Source of the DNA: Physcomitrium patens
Taxonomy: Eukaryota; Streptophyta; Bryopsida; Funariales; Funariaceae
Assembly (NCBI RefSeq): GCF_000002425.4
Contig: NC_037263.1
Location: forward strand, 11,968,951-12,032,950
Direction: 5' to 3'
DNA length: 64,000 nt
The translations under genes and the position numbers were made by a program. The stretch's first letter is position 1. Every line of letters begins with the position of its first letter. The notes beneath the pieces were generated by a model, which was given only the letters and a program-made list of their open reading frames with translations, was not told the DNA's origin and did no database searches. Shown here piece by piece: positions 11,977-21,913 of this stretch.

Positions 11977-12537
11977 CTATTTATTTGATATATCCAATTG
12001 ATCAATTACTACATTATCCATTATTGATTCCACCGATTCTGGCTCTAGTGGTACGTCTTCATCCTCTTCCAATATTTCAAGCGACTCCTTTCTCAACTGG
12101 GCTGAAAGATCTTCATTGTATTCTCCCAATTCACGGATCTGAGCTTCCAGTTTCAGGATCTGGGCATCGCGAAGTTCCAACTGATGTTGCTGCGGACTCA
12201 TCCCTTCTGGGACATCTTTAATCGACACTTGAGATTGGCTCCTCACAGTTAACTCTTCCGTCAGTTTTGACACCTCATTTTGTAAAACTTCAATTTCAGA
12301 CCTCATTTTCCCCGTTTCACATCTCAATTGGTCACACAATAACGCTTTCTCTGTCGCCAATAACTCTGTCTTGTCCACTTCCGCTTGCAACTGGCATTTG
12401 AACTTCTCCCGTTCCAAATCCCATGACTTCCTATTCTGAATCAATTCGTCCCGTTGTCCTTCCACAATCCGTGAAATCTGTTCTTTTTCCTTTGTCCAAG
12501 CCTCATATTGGAGAACCAATTTCCGCTCCAGGACCAA
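11977..12537 (-). CDS. Element E accessory frame 2: coiled-coil protein, 186 aa
   Basis: Sense-strand frame in the region after pol where Athila-type elements carry an env-like gene. The protein is rich in Glu, Lys, Gln and Leu with heptad-like spacing over most of its length (for example EVLQNEVSKLTEEL and LRDAQILKLEAQI), so a long coiled coil is likely. The tail is strongly acidic (LEILEEDEDVPLEPESVES). There is no signal peptide or membrane segment, which argues against an envelope role. I do not recognise a family. It nearly abuts the 333-residue frame upstream on the same strand. Role in the element is unknown; multimerisation through the coiled coil is a reasonable inference only. Confidence 0.6.
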   Translation of the reverse strand: MVLERKLVLQYEAWTKEKEQISRIVEGQRDELIQNRKSWDLEREKFKCQLQAEVDKTELLATEKALLCDQLRCETGKMRSEIEVLQNEVSKLTEELTVRSQSQVSIKDVPEGMSPQQHQLELRDAQILKLEAQIRELGEYNEDLSAQLRKESLEILEEDEDVPLEPESVESIMDNVVIDQLDISNK

Positions 12538-12563
12538 CTTGACTTCTTCAATTTCTTGAATCC

Positions 12564-13565
12564 TCAGTTCTTGCTGATGTGCTTCAATACGGCATTTTTA
12601 AGAGATACTCCTTCAGGGAATCGACCCTCTGGAAATGCCAACTGGTTGATATCTATCAATAATGGGACTTGATTCTCCTCTTCCACCGCAAGACCACTTG
12701 GAACCCTTCTCGCTTCGATAACCGGAGCTACCCCTTGAACCACTGTACGACTTGATTCTCCAATTTCGTGTATTACATCCGCTACATTGTGATTCTGTGC
12801 CAACAAATTTCGTTCTCTCTGCAAAGGTGCTGACACTGGTATAGGGTTTTCCTCTTCTGACGGTGGTTGACGCAATGTGTGCGCGATGACAGCATACACA
12901 TAATTTGAACAAAGCAAGGATGTGAACTTCCCCAATTTGAACTTGGCTCCTATCTCCGCATGAATACGAGTAGCTACGTAAGCCGCCCAGTTGAACACCA
13001 TCCCCTCAAACGCCCCTACTGCTGCATACAATAATCGTTTTGACACATATGTGGGGTGTCGGTACAATCCTAACCGCCTCAGCACGAACCGCAACCATTC
13101 CACATATTCTGGTGTAATCGCCTCCTGAGTCCGCCATCCTTGGCTCCTTTCAAAGGATGACATTCCTCCCTTGAAATATCTACCTGGGCTGAAATCGCCT
13201 GACTCATCAGTCCCAACTGCCATCTCTCCAATGGGAAGAAACAACACCTTTTCCAGGATTGTTTCATCAATCCCAATAATTCGCCCTTGAACGACACTCG
13301 ATCCATCCTCGGGGTCGTAATTCTCAATGTATTCCTCCACTAATGACACATTGATTGATGGTAAACGCTCTGAATGGTGCAAAAACTGGAACAGCTTTGC
13401 AGTCCGAAAATCCCTTATTTTTCTCTGCGTCCAACAGATTTCTAACTTCATCGGCTCCATATTGGTAACGATTATCACAGCCGGTGGTTTTGCTGTGCGT
13501 TTAGCTCTCACATTCCGGCCACTTTCATCTCTGTCTACAGCTCTCTTGGTACTTTCAATCGCCAT
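12564..13565 (-). CDS. Element E accessory frame 1: unidentified protein, 333 aa
   Basis: Sense-strand frame starting about 320 bp after the end of pol. The N-terminus is basic (RNVRAKRTAKPP), resembling a nuclear-localisation stretch. The middle (about residues 55-230) is a globular-looking block with motifs such as LFQFLHHSERLPSIN, VQGRIIGIDETILEKVLFLP and EYVEWLRFVLRRLGLY. This is the style of plant retrotransposon accessory proteins (the Athila ORF-1 type or 'putative plant transposon protein' domain), but I am not certain of the match. The C-terminal third is low-complexity. No membrane segment is visible, so it does not look like an envelope protein. Confidence 0.6.
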   Translation of the reverse strand: MAIESTKRAVDRDESGRNVRAKRTAKPPAVIIVTNMEPMKLEICWTQRKIRDFRTAKLFQFLHHSERLPSINVSLVEEYIENYDPEDGSSVVQGRIIGIDETILEKVLFLPIGEMAVGTDESGDFSPGRYFKGGMSSFERSQGWRTQEAITPEYVEWLRFVLRRLGLYRHPTYVSKRLLYAAVGAFEGMVFNWAAYVATRIHAEIGAKFKLGKFTSLLCSNYVYAVIAHTLRQPPSEEENPIPVSAPLQRERNLLAQNHNVADVIHEIGESSRTVVQGVAPVIEARRVPSGLAVEEENQVPLLIDINQLAFPEGRFPEGVSLKNAVLKHISKN

Positions 13566-13886
13566 GACTCAAACGCTTACAGGTCCTAACCGTCAATGCC
13601 ACTCTCCAGTCTGCCCGAAACACTAAAATGAGACACAAATAAGCAACAACATAATATAACACCACATAATAACCCTTAGTAGGAGCCCCACTCCTATTCT
13701 ATTACCTAGTGATGAGAGCGACAACATGGTACCCATACTGTCCATTTCTCACTTCCTTCGCATCTGACACAATAGTGATTACTACATATCCTTGCAGCCG
13801 CCTCTACGTCTTATACCATAATTAGGTCCCTCTTGAGTCCATTCGAAGTCCCCTCCCCTCAAATGAAATAAAACCCGTCCCGGGTT

Positions 13887-16800
13887 TTAGGTATTATATA
13901 ATCGTAAACGATTTCCATTAATGCGGGTACTGAAACGATGGCCCGTGAAATCCTCCAATTGAACAGACCCATTGGAAAATCCTTCAATTACGCGATATGG
14001 CCCATGCCAGCGAACTTGAAATTTTCCCGGAAAATGGTTGAATCGGCTGTCATACAGCAATACCAAATCATTGGGCATAAAACACTTCGGCCGCAGTTTA
14101 CTATCATAGTAACTCTTCCTCCGTTTTTGAGTGGCTTCCATGTGGAATAGAGCGACAGCCCGTATTTCATCCAATTCCTCCAATTTCATCAACCGAGAGT
14201 GTAATGACTCAGTGTCACTGAGGCGTTCGTCTAAGGCAATTCGTAAACTGGGAACCTCCAATTCGATAGGTAAAATTGCCTCTTGACCGTAAACTAATTG
14301 GAACGGAGTAGAGTGGGTAGTTACCTTATAGGCGGTACGATAAGCCCACAAAGCTGCAAAGAGTTTGGTCTCCCAATCAGTACCGGCCCCTGAAATTGTC
14401 TTAGTCAAGACTTTGCACAAAATGCCGTTGGTCTTTTCCGTTTGCCCATTGGCACGAGGATGGTAGGGAGTGGTCTTACGATGCTTGATCTCATATGTGG
14501 TCGTCAAGGCGGCGATGGTAGCATTGATGAAATGGGTGCCTCGATCGCTGACCAATTCCTTGGGACACCCAAAGCGAGTGATAATATTCTCATACAGAAA
14601 AGTTGCCACCGTACTGGCATTATCGGTGCGGGTAGCAATCGCCTCTGCCCATTTGGTGACATAATCGGTGGCGACTAAGATATACCGCTTTTGACCAGGT
14701 TTTGACGCTGGTGCAATGGGACCAACAAAATCAATACCCCATTTTTCAAACGGAACCTGGGCCAAGATTGGGACTAACGGCATGGCGGAAGTACCCGTAG
14801 ATCGACCAATTCGTTGACAAGGATCACAACGGCGAACGAACTGGTGGGCATCAGAAAACATTGTGGGCCACCAATATCCGGCCATTAAAGCCTTGTGGGC
14901 AGTGCTGTCTCCCACGAAATGACCACCACAACTATCCAAATGACAACCTGTAAGTATCGACTGTACTTCACTGGGAAAGATACAGCGCCGTAAAAGACCA
15001 TCGCGTCCTTGTTTATACAAAGCATCACGAATCATCGTGTATGGGGCACTCTTCAGAATAAGGCGCTTCTTAAGCTTGTCCGTGAAAGTCGGCGGAAAAG
15101 TATGGAAGGTCAGAAACTGAATAATTTCGCTATACTCGGGGGATATCACATCCACCACAAATAATGCGGCGTCGGGAAGATCATCGGGAACAGGCTCGTT
15201 GCCGAGAATATTAGACAACCGGGATAAATGATCTGCGTTCGCATGTTGCTTCCCAGGTCTGACAACCACCGTAAAATTGAACTCCTGGAGGAGTAAGACC
15301 CAGCGAGCAATGCGCCCACTCAATTGAGGCTTATTAATCAGATATTTGAGGGCATCATGATCCACATAAAATACAAACGGATACCCAAGCAAATAGTGCC
15401 GAAATTTTTTAACCGAGTATATCATACCCAACGCCTCTCGTTCAGTAGTAGTATAGTTGCGTTCGGCAGCCACCAATTGTCGACTGGCATAATATATTGG
15501 ATGATCGAATCCCTTATCATCCTTCTGGCTTAACACCGAGCCAATAGCAGCATTGGATGCATCAACATACACATGAAATGGCTTTGTCCAACAAGGAGCC
15601 ACCAATATTGGTGCAGAGACCAATTTTGACTTTAAGACCTCGAAGGCTACGGTACACTCCTTGGTCCAGAGGGGACTAGTACCATCGGACGGAGGTTTCT
15701 TCAGTAAGTTCGTTAAAGGTTGACAAATAACCGCAAACGAACTTATAAATCGTCGATAATAACTGACATGACCAACGAACCCTCGAACACCGGAGACTGT
15801 CTCCGGTCTGGGCAAGTTCATGATATGCTGCACTTTGTCAGGATCTGTAGCAATACCACGACTGGAAACAATATGGCCCAATAATTTTCCGGACGGAACA
15901 CCAAATTGGCACTTCTCCGAATTCAACGATATTCCAAATTTGGCACACTGAGCCAAACATTTGCCTAAACAATGAAGATGATCTTGTTTGGTACTGAATG
16001 TACAAAAGTCATCTAAAAAGATCTCCATAAATAGTCGGAGATAATCTTGAAAAGCCTGAGTCATCACGCATTGGAACGTGGCTGGGGCGCTACATAACCC
16101 GAAAGGCATCACGCGATAAGCAAATGTGCCCCAATCCGTAGTAAAGGTTGTCTTGAGCTGGTCTTCTTTTGCAATTTGAACTTGATTATACCTGGAGAAA
16201 CCATCGAGAAACGAATAGCATTCGTGACTGGCGACGGCGTCCAATATACTATCCGTGAATGGTAACGGAAAGTAATCTTTCTTGGTGGCTGCATTAAGTT
16301 TTCGGAAATCTTGACAAATTCGGATTTTTCCGTTCTTTTTCGGCACCATCACAATTGGAGAAACCCACTCACTATTCGGTACCGGGTAAATGAAACCCAC
16401 CGCAAGAAGCTTGTCCAATTCTTCCTTCACCATAAGGGAATATTTAGGATTAAGGCGATGTTGCCTCTGGCGTACCGGTTTAGCGTTTTCTTCCAATATG
16501 ATACGATGTTCACAGACATCAGTGGGGATACCTTGTAGATCATTATAAGTCCAAGCAAAAGCGGATTTATGATGTAAGAAAAAGTCTGTCCAACAGGTCA
16601 ACTCTTGTTCCTTAATACCTTCGTAGACCTTAATTAGCCGAGGTTCGGCCGTGGTCGCTAAGTTAATAGTTTGACATACAGGGTCAGCAACAATATTCTG
16701 TTTCAATTCCCGCAGTGATTTAAAGTTACTCGGTATGTCCGACATATGCGAAGTAACGAATCCCGTCTCGAGGGCACTAACATGGTGCACATCGTACCCA

Positions 16801-19800
16801 GGTTTCCAGTCAATACTTACATAAGCAGAGTTTTCCGAATCCTTCGGGTATATCAAGTACTCCCCCGGACCTCCACATTGGTACACCACCTCAGGGTGCT
16901 GTGCTGCCTCCACATTGGCCTCCGTACTCGGTACTTCTGTGTCATCATCGGAGCTAAGCCCTTCGTCCGACGTCAATTCAGATACTGGCAACTGAGACTC
17001 CCCGTGATAGCGTACTGGGTACATTTGTAACACCATTTTATCTACGCCCTTACCAATTGTCAAAGTACCTCGACCCCAATCGTTCTTGGCCTTCGCTTGA
17101 TACAGCCAGGGTCGTCCCAATAAAATAGGGTACGATAAAGTCGAACGTTGTAAGCGAAAGACAATGTAGTCAATTTCATAGGCAATACCTGCAATTATAG
17201 TTTGAACACTCCGTAAAATACCCATTGGCTTAACTCGGCTATGATCTGCCATCCGTAATACCAATGTCGTGGGGACTAATTGTTCCAGACCTAAAGCATC
17301 CATTGTATCAGCGTTCATTAAATTGACGCTGGAACCTCCATCTACCTGGACGCCAGAGATCCGAACACCATCAATCGAAACATCAATGGTTGGTGCACCT
17401 GGATCAGGGTTCAAACTAACTTCACAAACTTCCATATTACGATGCCGATGTCTTGTTAGGGATGAATTCAAGGTGGAACGACACTCTGGTGCGACTGCTA
17501 GAAGTTGCTTCATAGAGATTGAAGGCCGAATAGCGTCCAAATCCTTTAAAATGTCGTAGGGTTCCATATTTAGGGTAATTCCCAATGCCCTCTTCCGTTT
17601 CATGGGTTTGAGCTTAACTCCGTGAGGTAATTTATTCTGCCGCCCTGGACTTGGAATTGGAACAGCAGATTGAGCTTCCTTGGGACTTCCTTTCCCAAGG
17701 GGATCTTTCAACGGGTATGATGCTTCTTGGAACTGTGGTGGGAAAAGACCGGTTCGAGACGGAACTGAAGACTCCGTAATTGGGACCTCATTGGGCTTCG
17801 CAACCAAATCAGGGCTCAAGACTTTCCCAGTTTCCGGGCCTGAATGGGATTGGTCCGTAATTGGGTGTGATTGGCCCTTCGCTTTAGGATCTTCCAAATG
17901 TTTAATTGGGCCTTTCCCTTTTTGCTGGCTCCTAGTAAGAACGGTATGGATACATTCCACCCGATTTACTGGAGAGTCTTGAGGTCCTCGATTTATTCCC
18001 TCCATTTTTCCTGGACTCTGGATCTGCTGATCCCGATTATTGAAATTGAATGGAGCATTACATTGCTGATACGTATGCCCTGACTGCTTGCAATTCCCAC
18101 AAACTGGGGCATAATCGTCACTGGCTCTTGGATTGGGACATTCATTGGCATAATGACCAATCTGTCTACAACGGAAACAACGCAATGGCCTTTTTGCACC
18201 CCCATCAGGCATATTGGGTGTCTCCACCGGTATATACCTACTAGGTTTGTTCCATGTAGGTTGAGAAAACGATCCTGGTTGTCCCGGTTGTACTTGGTTC
18301 AATGGCATCGATGGAGCATATGGCTGATACCCATGCTGCTCCTTACCATAGTTCCGAGGATTTGATACAAACCCCTCACTATAAGTGGAATTCTGAAAAT
18401 GATTGACTGCTCGATTTTGTCGGTTAGATCGATTTCCATGCCATCCAAACGTATTTCCTGTTTGAACTTGATTGACATCCCATGGAGTTGGTGGAATCAT
18501 GGTCGGATTACTGAATTGATGTTGTCTTTGCAAATTCCAACAATTAGCGGTTAAGTGCTTGCCTCCACAAAATGTACATTTACCCAACACTTGTGAAGGT
18601 GACGGGCATTCCGTTACCAAATGACCGTGGCCCTGACAATTACTGCACCATACATTGGTCCTAGTATTGGTTGGCTTTTGCCTCTTCTCCTTATCTTTGG
18701 CCATATTAACGGCCATTTCCTCCATTTTCTTCGTCAAGTTCAATAACAAGGCTTCATTGGAATCTTTTGAAGCTGATATTATTTGTTTTTCCGCCAAAGT
18801 TGACTCGTGTGTTTGATATGGAAAATATGGGGCATACGCTGTTGTTACTTGCGGTGGTAAAGCTTGCAATGGGGTAACATTAACTGGCCCCTGAGTATTG
18901 GCACTTGACTGGGCAACTGTTTCGATCATCTGTGGATAACTACCCACTGATCCGTTCAAAGCCGGATATTGATAATTGCTTTGAACTGGTATCATCGTGG
19001 CACACGCAGTTAAAAACTGATCATAATGGCATTCCTCCCAAACCTTGGCTCTATCAAGGGATGCAGATATCGTAACTGGTTGAGCTTCTTTTACAAACAT
19101 TTTTAGCTCTGGTGGGTGCAAACCATTTATTAATATAGATAATATAAATGCCTCCGGCATTTGGTGGTTCGGCCACTTACTAAGTATATCAGCCACTCGG
19201 CCATAGAATGATTCCACCGCCTCTCCTAGGATCATTTTGCTGTTCATTAACCTTCCTCGAAGACGGTCTTTAAAACCAATTGGTCGAAAACGGGTCAAAA
19301 ATGCATTCTTCAATGCTTCCCAGTTCGAAAATTGACCAACTGGTTGACGGTTATACCATTCAAACGCCGTATCCTTTAAGGTTGCTGGCAACCATCGTAA
19401 CCAAATATCCTCGGTTCTCCCATTATTGGCGACACATGCTGTCAAAAACTGCGACAAATGTTGATCTGGATCCGCACCCGGAAAACCCCTAAAGGTAGGT
19501 AATGGAGCCACGCTAGTTGTGCAATCACTCACAGTACCCATTTGTACTGCTATGGGAACCGCTGGACCTCCCGTCGTCATTGAATTTGACAATGTGACAC
19601 TTAATCGTTTGTTAATATAGTCTGCGTCTCTCCTAAATATATTTTCCGAACTTTCCACCCTGCTCAATTTGCTATTATTATCCTTGAACAAGTTTATTGG
19701 TTGAATAGGAGGTGAGAATGACGGATTTTGAAACACACTGAATTGGCCCTTATTGACCAATAATTTATGCCACTCTATGGAACCAGTTTTGACGGAATCG

Positions 19801-20156
19801 GCAGTTTCCGCTATTGGAAACGTACCCAATGGAGTACCCAACTCTTCTGTGATTCCCCCACTCTCAGTTAACGGTCTCAGAAGAAACCCTGGCCTATTGA
19901 TCAAATTTTCAGCAAGTGCTCTTGGCAATTTCTCTAACGGTATATACTTCTGAAATATTAAATGTCGATTAGCTTCTGGGTATGCTCGAATATGACGACA
20001 GGCATGCAACCATGGCTTAATCCAGCTTTGTCTATGATTCCTTTTTAACTTTCTTTGTTGCTCGTTTCGCAACAAATTTCTTGCTTGCGATCTCTCTATT
20101 CTTTCTCTTGACTGCCGTATTTTCTTTACTGTTAAGTTCTCATTCTTAATAACCAT
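13887..20156 (-). CDS. Element E gag-pol polyprotein, 2,089 aa
   Basis: One long frame. Domains in order: gag about residues 220-390 (GFPGADPDQHLSQFL, FEWYNRQPVGQFSNWEALK); four CCHC-type zinc knuckles at about 503-518, 527-539, 660-673 and 686-699; aspartic protease around 937 (VDGGSSVNLM, a DGGS variant of the usual DSG); reverse transcriptase about 1,250-1,420 with FLDDF at about 1,377; RNase H about 1,500-1,620 (VYVDASNAAIGSVLSQ); integrase with its HHCC zinc site about 1,740-1,780, a D,D,E core from about 1,808 (WGIDFVGP) and a GPY/F-like end (GKFQVRWHGPYRV). The FLDDF box and the LLYDSRFNHFPGK end are typical of the Athila/Tat branch. There is no chromodomain. Gag and pol are fused in one frame. 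Confidence 0.95.
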   Translation of the reverse strand: MVIKNENLTVKKIRQSRERIERSQARNLLRNEQQRKLKRNHRQSWIKPWLHACRHIRAYPEANRHLIFQKYIPLEKLPRALAENLINRPGFLLRPLTESGGITEELGTPLGTFPIAETADSVKTGSIEWHKLLVNKGQFSVFQNPSFSPPIQPINLFKDNNSKLSRVESSENIFRRDADYINKRLSVTLSNSMTTGGPAVPIAVQMGTVSDCTTSVAPLPTFRGFPGADPDQHLSQFLTACVANNGRTEDIWLRWLPATLKDTAFEWYNRQPVGQFSNWEALKNAFLTRFRPIGFKDRLRGRLMNSKMILGEAVESFYGRVADILSKWPNHQMPEAFILSILINGLHPPELKMFVKEAQPVTISASLDRAKVWEECHYDQFLTACATMIPVQSNYQYPALNGSVGSYPQMIETVAQSSANTQGPVNVTPLQALPPQVTTAYAPYFPYQTHESTLAEKQIISASKDSNEALLLNLTKKMEEMAVNMAKDKEKRQKPTNTRTNVWCSNCQGHGHLVTECPSPSQVLGKCTFCGGKHLTANCWNLQRQHQFSNPTMIPPTPWDVNQVQTGNTFGWHGNRSNRQNRAVNHFQNSTYSEGFVSNPRNYGKEQHGYQPYAPSMPLNQVQPGQPGSFSQPTWNKPSRYIPVETPNMPDGGAKRPLRCFRCRQIGHYANECPNPRASDDYAPVCGNCKQSGHTYQQCNAPFNFNNRDQQIQSPGKMEGINRGPQDSPVNRVECIHTVLTRSQQKGKGPIKHLEDPKAKGQSHPITDQSHSGPETGKVLSPDLVAKPNEVPITESSVPSRTGLFPPQFQEASYPLKDPLGKGSPKEAQSAVPIPSPGRQNKLPHGVKLKPMKRKRALGITLNMEPYDILKDLDAIRPSISMKQLLAVAPECRSTLNSSLTRHRHRNMEVCEVSLNPDPGAPTIDVSIDGVRISGVQVDGGSSVNLMNADTMDALGLEQLVPTTLVLRMADHSRVKPMGILRSVQTIIAGIAYEIDYIVFRLQRSTLSYPILLGRPWLYQAKAKNDWGRGTLTIGKGVDKMVLQMYPVRYHGESQLPVSELTSDEGLSSDDDTEVPSTEANVEAAQHPEVVYQCGGPGEYLIYPKDSENSAYVSIDWKPGYDVHHVSALETGFVTSHMSDIPSNFKSLRELKQNIVADPVCQTINLATTAEPRLIKVYEGIKEQELTCWTDFFLHHKSAFAWTYNDLQGIPTDVCEHRIILEENAKPVRQRQHRLNPKYSLMVKEELDKLLAVGFIYPVPNSEWVSPIVMVPKKNGKIRICQDFRKLNAATKKDYFPLPFTDSILDAVASHECYSFLDGFSRYNQVQIAKEDQLKTTFTTDWGTFAYRVMPFGLCSAPATFQCVMTQAFQDYLRLFMEIFLDDFCTFSTKQDHLHCLGKCLAQCAKFGISLNSEKCQFGVPSGKLLGHIVSSRGIATDPDKVQHIMNLPRPETVSGVRGFVGHVSYYRRFISSFAVICQPLTNLLKKPPSDGTSPLWTKECTVAFEVLKSKLVSAPILVAPCWTKPFHVYVDASNAAIGSVLSQKDDKGFDHPIYYASRQLVAAERNYTTTEREALGMIYSVKKFRHYLLGYPFVFYVDHDALKYLINKPQLSGRIARWVLLLQEFNFTVVVRPGKQHANADHLSRLSNILGNEPVPDDLPDAALFVVDVISPEYSEIIQFLTFHTFPPTFTDKLKKRLILKSAPYTMIRDALYKQGRDGLLRRCIFPSEVQSILTGCHLDSCGGHFVGDSTAHKALMAGYWWPTMFSDAHQFVRRCDPCQRIGRSTGTSAMPLVPILAQVPFEKWGIDFVGPIAPASKPGQKRYILVATDYVTKWAEAIATRTDNASTVATFLYENIITRFGCPKELVSDRGTHFINATIAALTTTYEIKHRKTTPYHPRANGQTEKTNGILCKVLTKTISGAGTDWETKLFAALWAYRTAYKVTTHSTPFQLVYGQEAILPIELEVPSLRIALDERLSDTESLHSRLMKLEELDEIRAVALFHMEATQKRRKSYYDSKLRPKCFMPNDLVLLYDSRFNHFPGKFQVRWHGPYRVIEGFSNGSVQLEDFTGHRFSTRINGNRLRLYNT

Positions 20157-20248
20157 ACTCTTTCATTATATTCTTCTGCGACTGCTACCTATTTCCCATC
20201 TACTTCAACCGGCAGTTAAAACCTAACACTCCATGCTATTATCAATTT

Positions 20249-20265
20249 CCCCGGCAGCGGCGCCA
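20249..20265 (-). other. Primer-binding site of element E (tRNA-Asp type)
   Basis: On the element strand it reads TGGCGCCGCTGCCGGGG, three bases inside the 5' LTR. It matches the 3' end of plant tRNA-Asp at all but one of 17 positions, as I recall that tRNA. Athila-type elements are known to use this primer class. Confidence 0.8.
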
Positions 20266-20268
20266 AAA

Positions 20269-20977
20269 TGTGATTGTCGTTTTACTTACTCTAACTTATC
20301 TAATCAGAGTAAACCTGTATAGGGGAATTCGAACACAGGGAAAGAATACCGCATGAGCTTACACGTTAGGGTCACACAATTAACTGTATTCCGCACTACT
20401 TAAAACATCCAGGAAACACTACAATGCTTTCCACTTCCTAATAATACTCCACCATCACTGATAACAACAACATGTAATCCCGCACTATCCTAAATGACAG
20501 GACATAATCATACTATAATCCAAATTCTGGAGTTCTTCACCATTAACTGCCTTCACATTACAGTGTTTCACACAAACACAGACTCATTCTCTCTGCTGAA
20601 CTACATTCAGATTTCAGCATTCAATCTCTCTTCTTCTCATTCAATAACATATAATTCCATTCACACTTTCATTCCATGATTCACTTCACAATATTCAGAA
20701 ACTCTCAATACTCTTATTTCAAAGAACATAACAACAAAAGAAAAGAGGTAGCACCAAGCTTACCCCGGCTCACACTATCACAGTAATGGCCCCTACTTCC
20801 TCTCTCCCATCCTCCTTATGCTACCACGAGATACCAACTGCTACATCTCTAATGAAAACTGCTTTTCCTAACTATTCATCCATTTTACCTACTGAACTAC
20901 CTTTTCAACAGTCATCTATCCCTGTTTACACTATGAACTAAGTATCTACAATTCAACAAATAACTACTTATTCTACA
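20269..20977 (-). repeat. 5' LTR of element E
   Basis: 709 bp, one base different from the 3' LTR. Followed by the second GTAAT target duplication (20,978-20,982), after which element D's LTR resumes. The gag-pol start lies about 110 bp inside, so the leader is very short. Confidence 0.95.
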
Positions 20978-20982
20978 GTAAT

Positions 20983-21913
20983 CAAACCCACTTCATTAAA
21001 AATCCCGATTCACCATTACAACACTGACTTCAGCAACGATTGCCTCAGTCTTCCCAAAACCCTATGAAGAAAAAAAACCCAATTCTCTGTCTTCTTTCCC
21101 CGCCCGAAGCATGAAGCTCCTCTCCCCCCGATCTTCAAAAAAAACCTCCTAAAAACTTATTCTCCCCCTAACCTTATCCTCTGAATTTCTTCAATCTTCC
21201 GTCTTGGATCCAGAATTGGCTCCCATTGTCAGAGCTTAGATCCGAAATTGGCTCCCGCCGTCAGAGCTTTCTCCTCCGTTTTTACCTTTAAGAGATCCAT
21301 TTACCAAAAACAACGTTCCTTGAAACGACATATAGAATAGGACAGCCTGAAACAGAATCGAAACCCCGTACTTGGGTCCACATTGAGTCGCCCGACCAAT
21401 GCAGGTCTCATATTGAGTAAGATGCCCATATTAACTTGGATGTTTGCGTAATTGGGTCAAATTGGTCCTCGCGTCAGATTGGCTAAGAGGCCCATAGTAA
21501 GACCTAGATGTTCCCGTAATTGGATCAAATTGGTCCTTCGCGTCAGACTGACTGAGGCCCGTAGTAAGACCTCGATTTTCCCGTAATTAGACTGTATTGG
21601 ATTGCCCGACCAATGTAGGTCTCATATTGGGTAAGAGGACCTGGATTGGATTCTTGAAATAGGATCCAATTGGCTCTTTGAACCAGGCTCATCCGTCGTG
21701 TGAATTGGTCCTTTCTCTTCCTGCCGACTTCCGTTATTGGAATCGAACGGAGCATTTTAGTATGTCCCGGCTGACTGTAACGGAGTGACTGAACCTAGCC
21801 ACTCAGTATTTGCATTGGAGTTGGTCGTTGCTCCCAATATTCGAGGTAATTGAACATTAATAAAAGTCCCCTTTCTTTATATTTTCACGGTATACTCGTG
21901 TTACAACACGACA
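20983..21913 (-). repeat. Left LTR of element D, inner part
   Basis: Continuation of the LTR broken by element E; it ends TTACAACACGACA, as does the right LTR at 28,310. Contains a run of about 66-bp repeats at 21,423-21,600 (units beginning GCCCATA, GCCCATA and GCCCGTA and sharing TCAAATTGGTCCT) and a wider duplication of GCCCGACCAATG...GGTCTCATATTG at about 21,389 and 21,603. A purine-rich tract on the element strand (AGAGGGGGTGGA) lies immediately inside, as expected at a 3' LTR. Confidence 0.88.

Larger units (their letters stand above)
11189..20977 (-). mobile_element. Element E: Athila/Tat-type Gypsy element, apparently whole and very young
   Basis: 9,789-bp element on the - strand with TG...CA LTRs of 709 bp each, GTAAT target duplications, a tRNA-Asp-type primer-binding site (20,249-20,265), one long gag-pol frame (13,887-20,156), two further sense-strand frames (12,564-13,565 and 11,977-12,537) and a purine-rich tract next to the 3' LTR (GATGGGAGTGGGGCTA on -, ending at 11,898). 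The two LTRs differ at one base by my reading (an A/G in the AAAGARGTAGC context), so insertion was recent; at commonly assumed plant rates this would be on the order of 100,000 years or less. The main reading frame shows no break. Confidence 0.95.

Noticed and set aside
12564-13565. Envelope gene of element E
   Set aside because: It occupies the env slot of Athila-type elements but has no signal peptide, membrane segment or cysteine pattern of a glycoprotein.
17269-17559. Several + strand frames across 14-20 kb
   Set aside because: They are antisense shadows of the 2,089-residue gag-pol frame.
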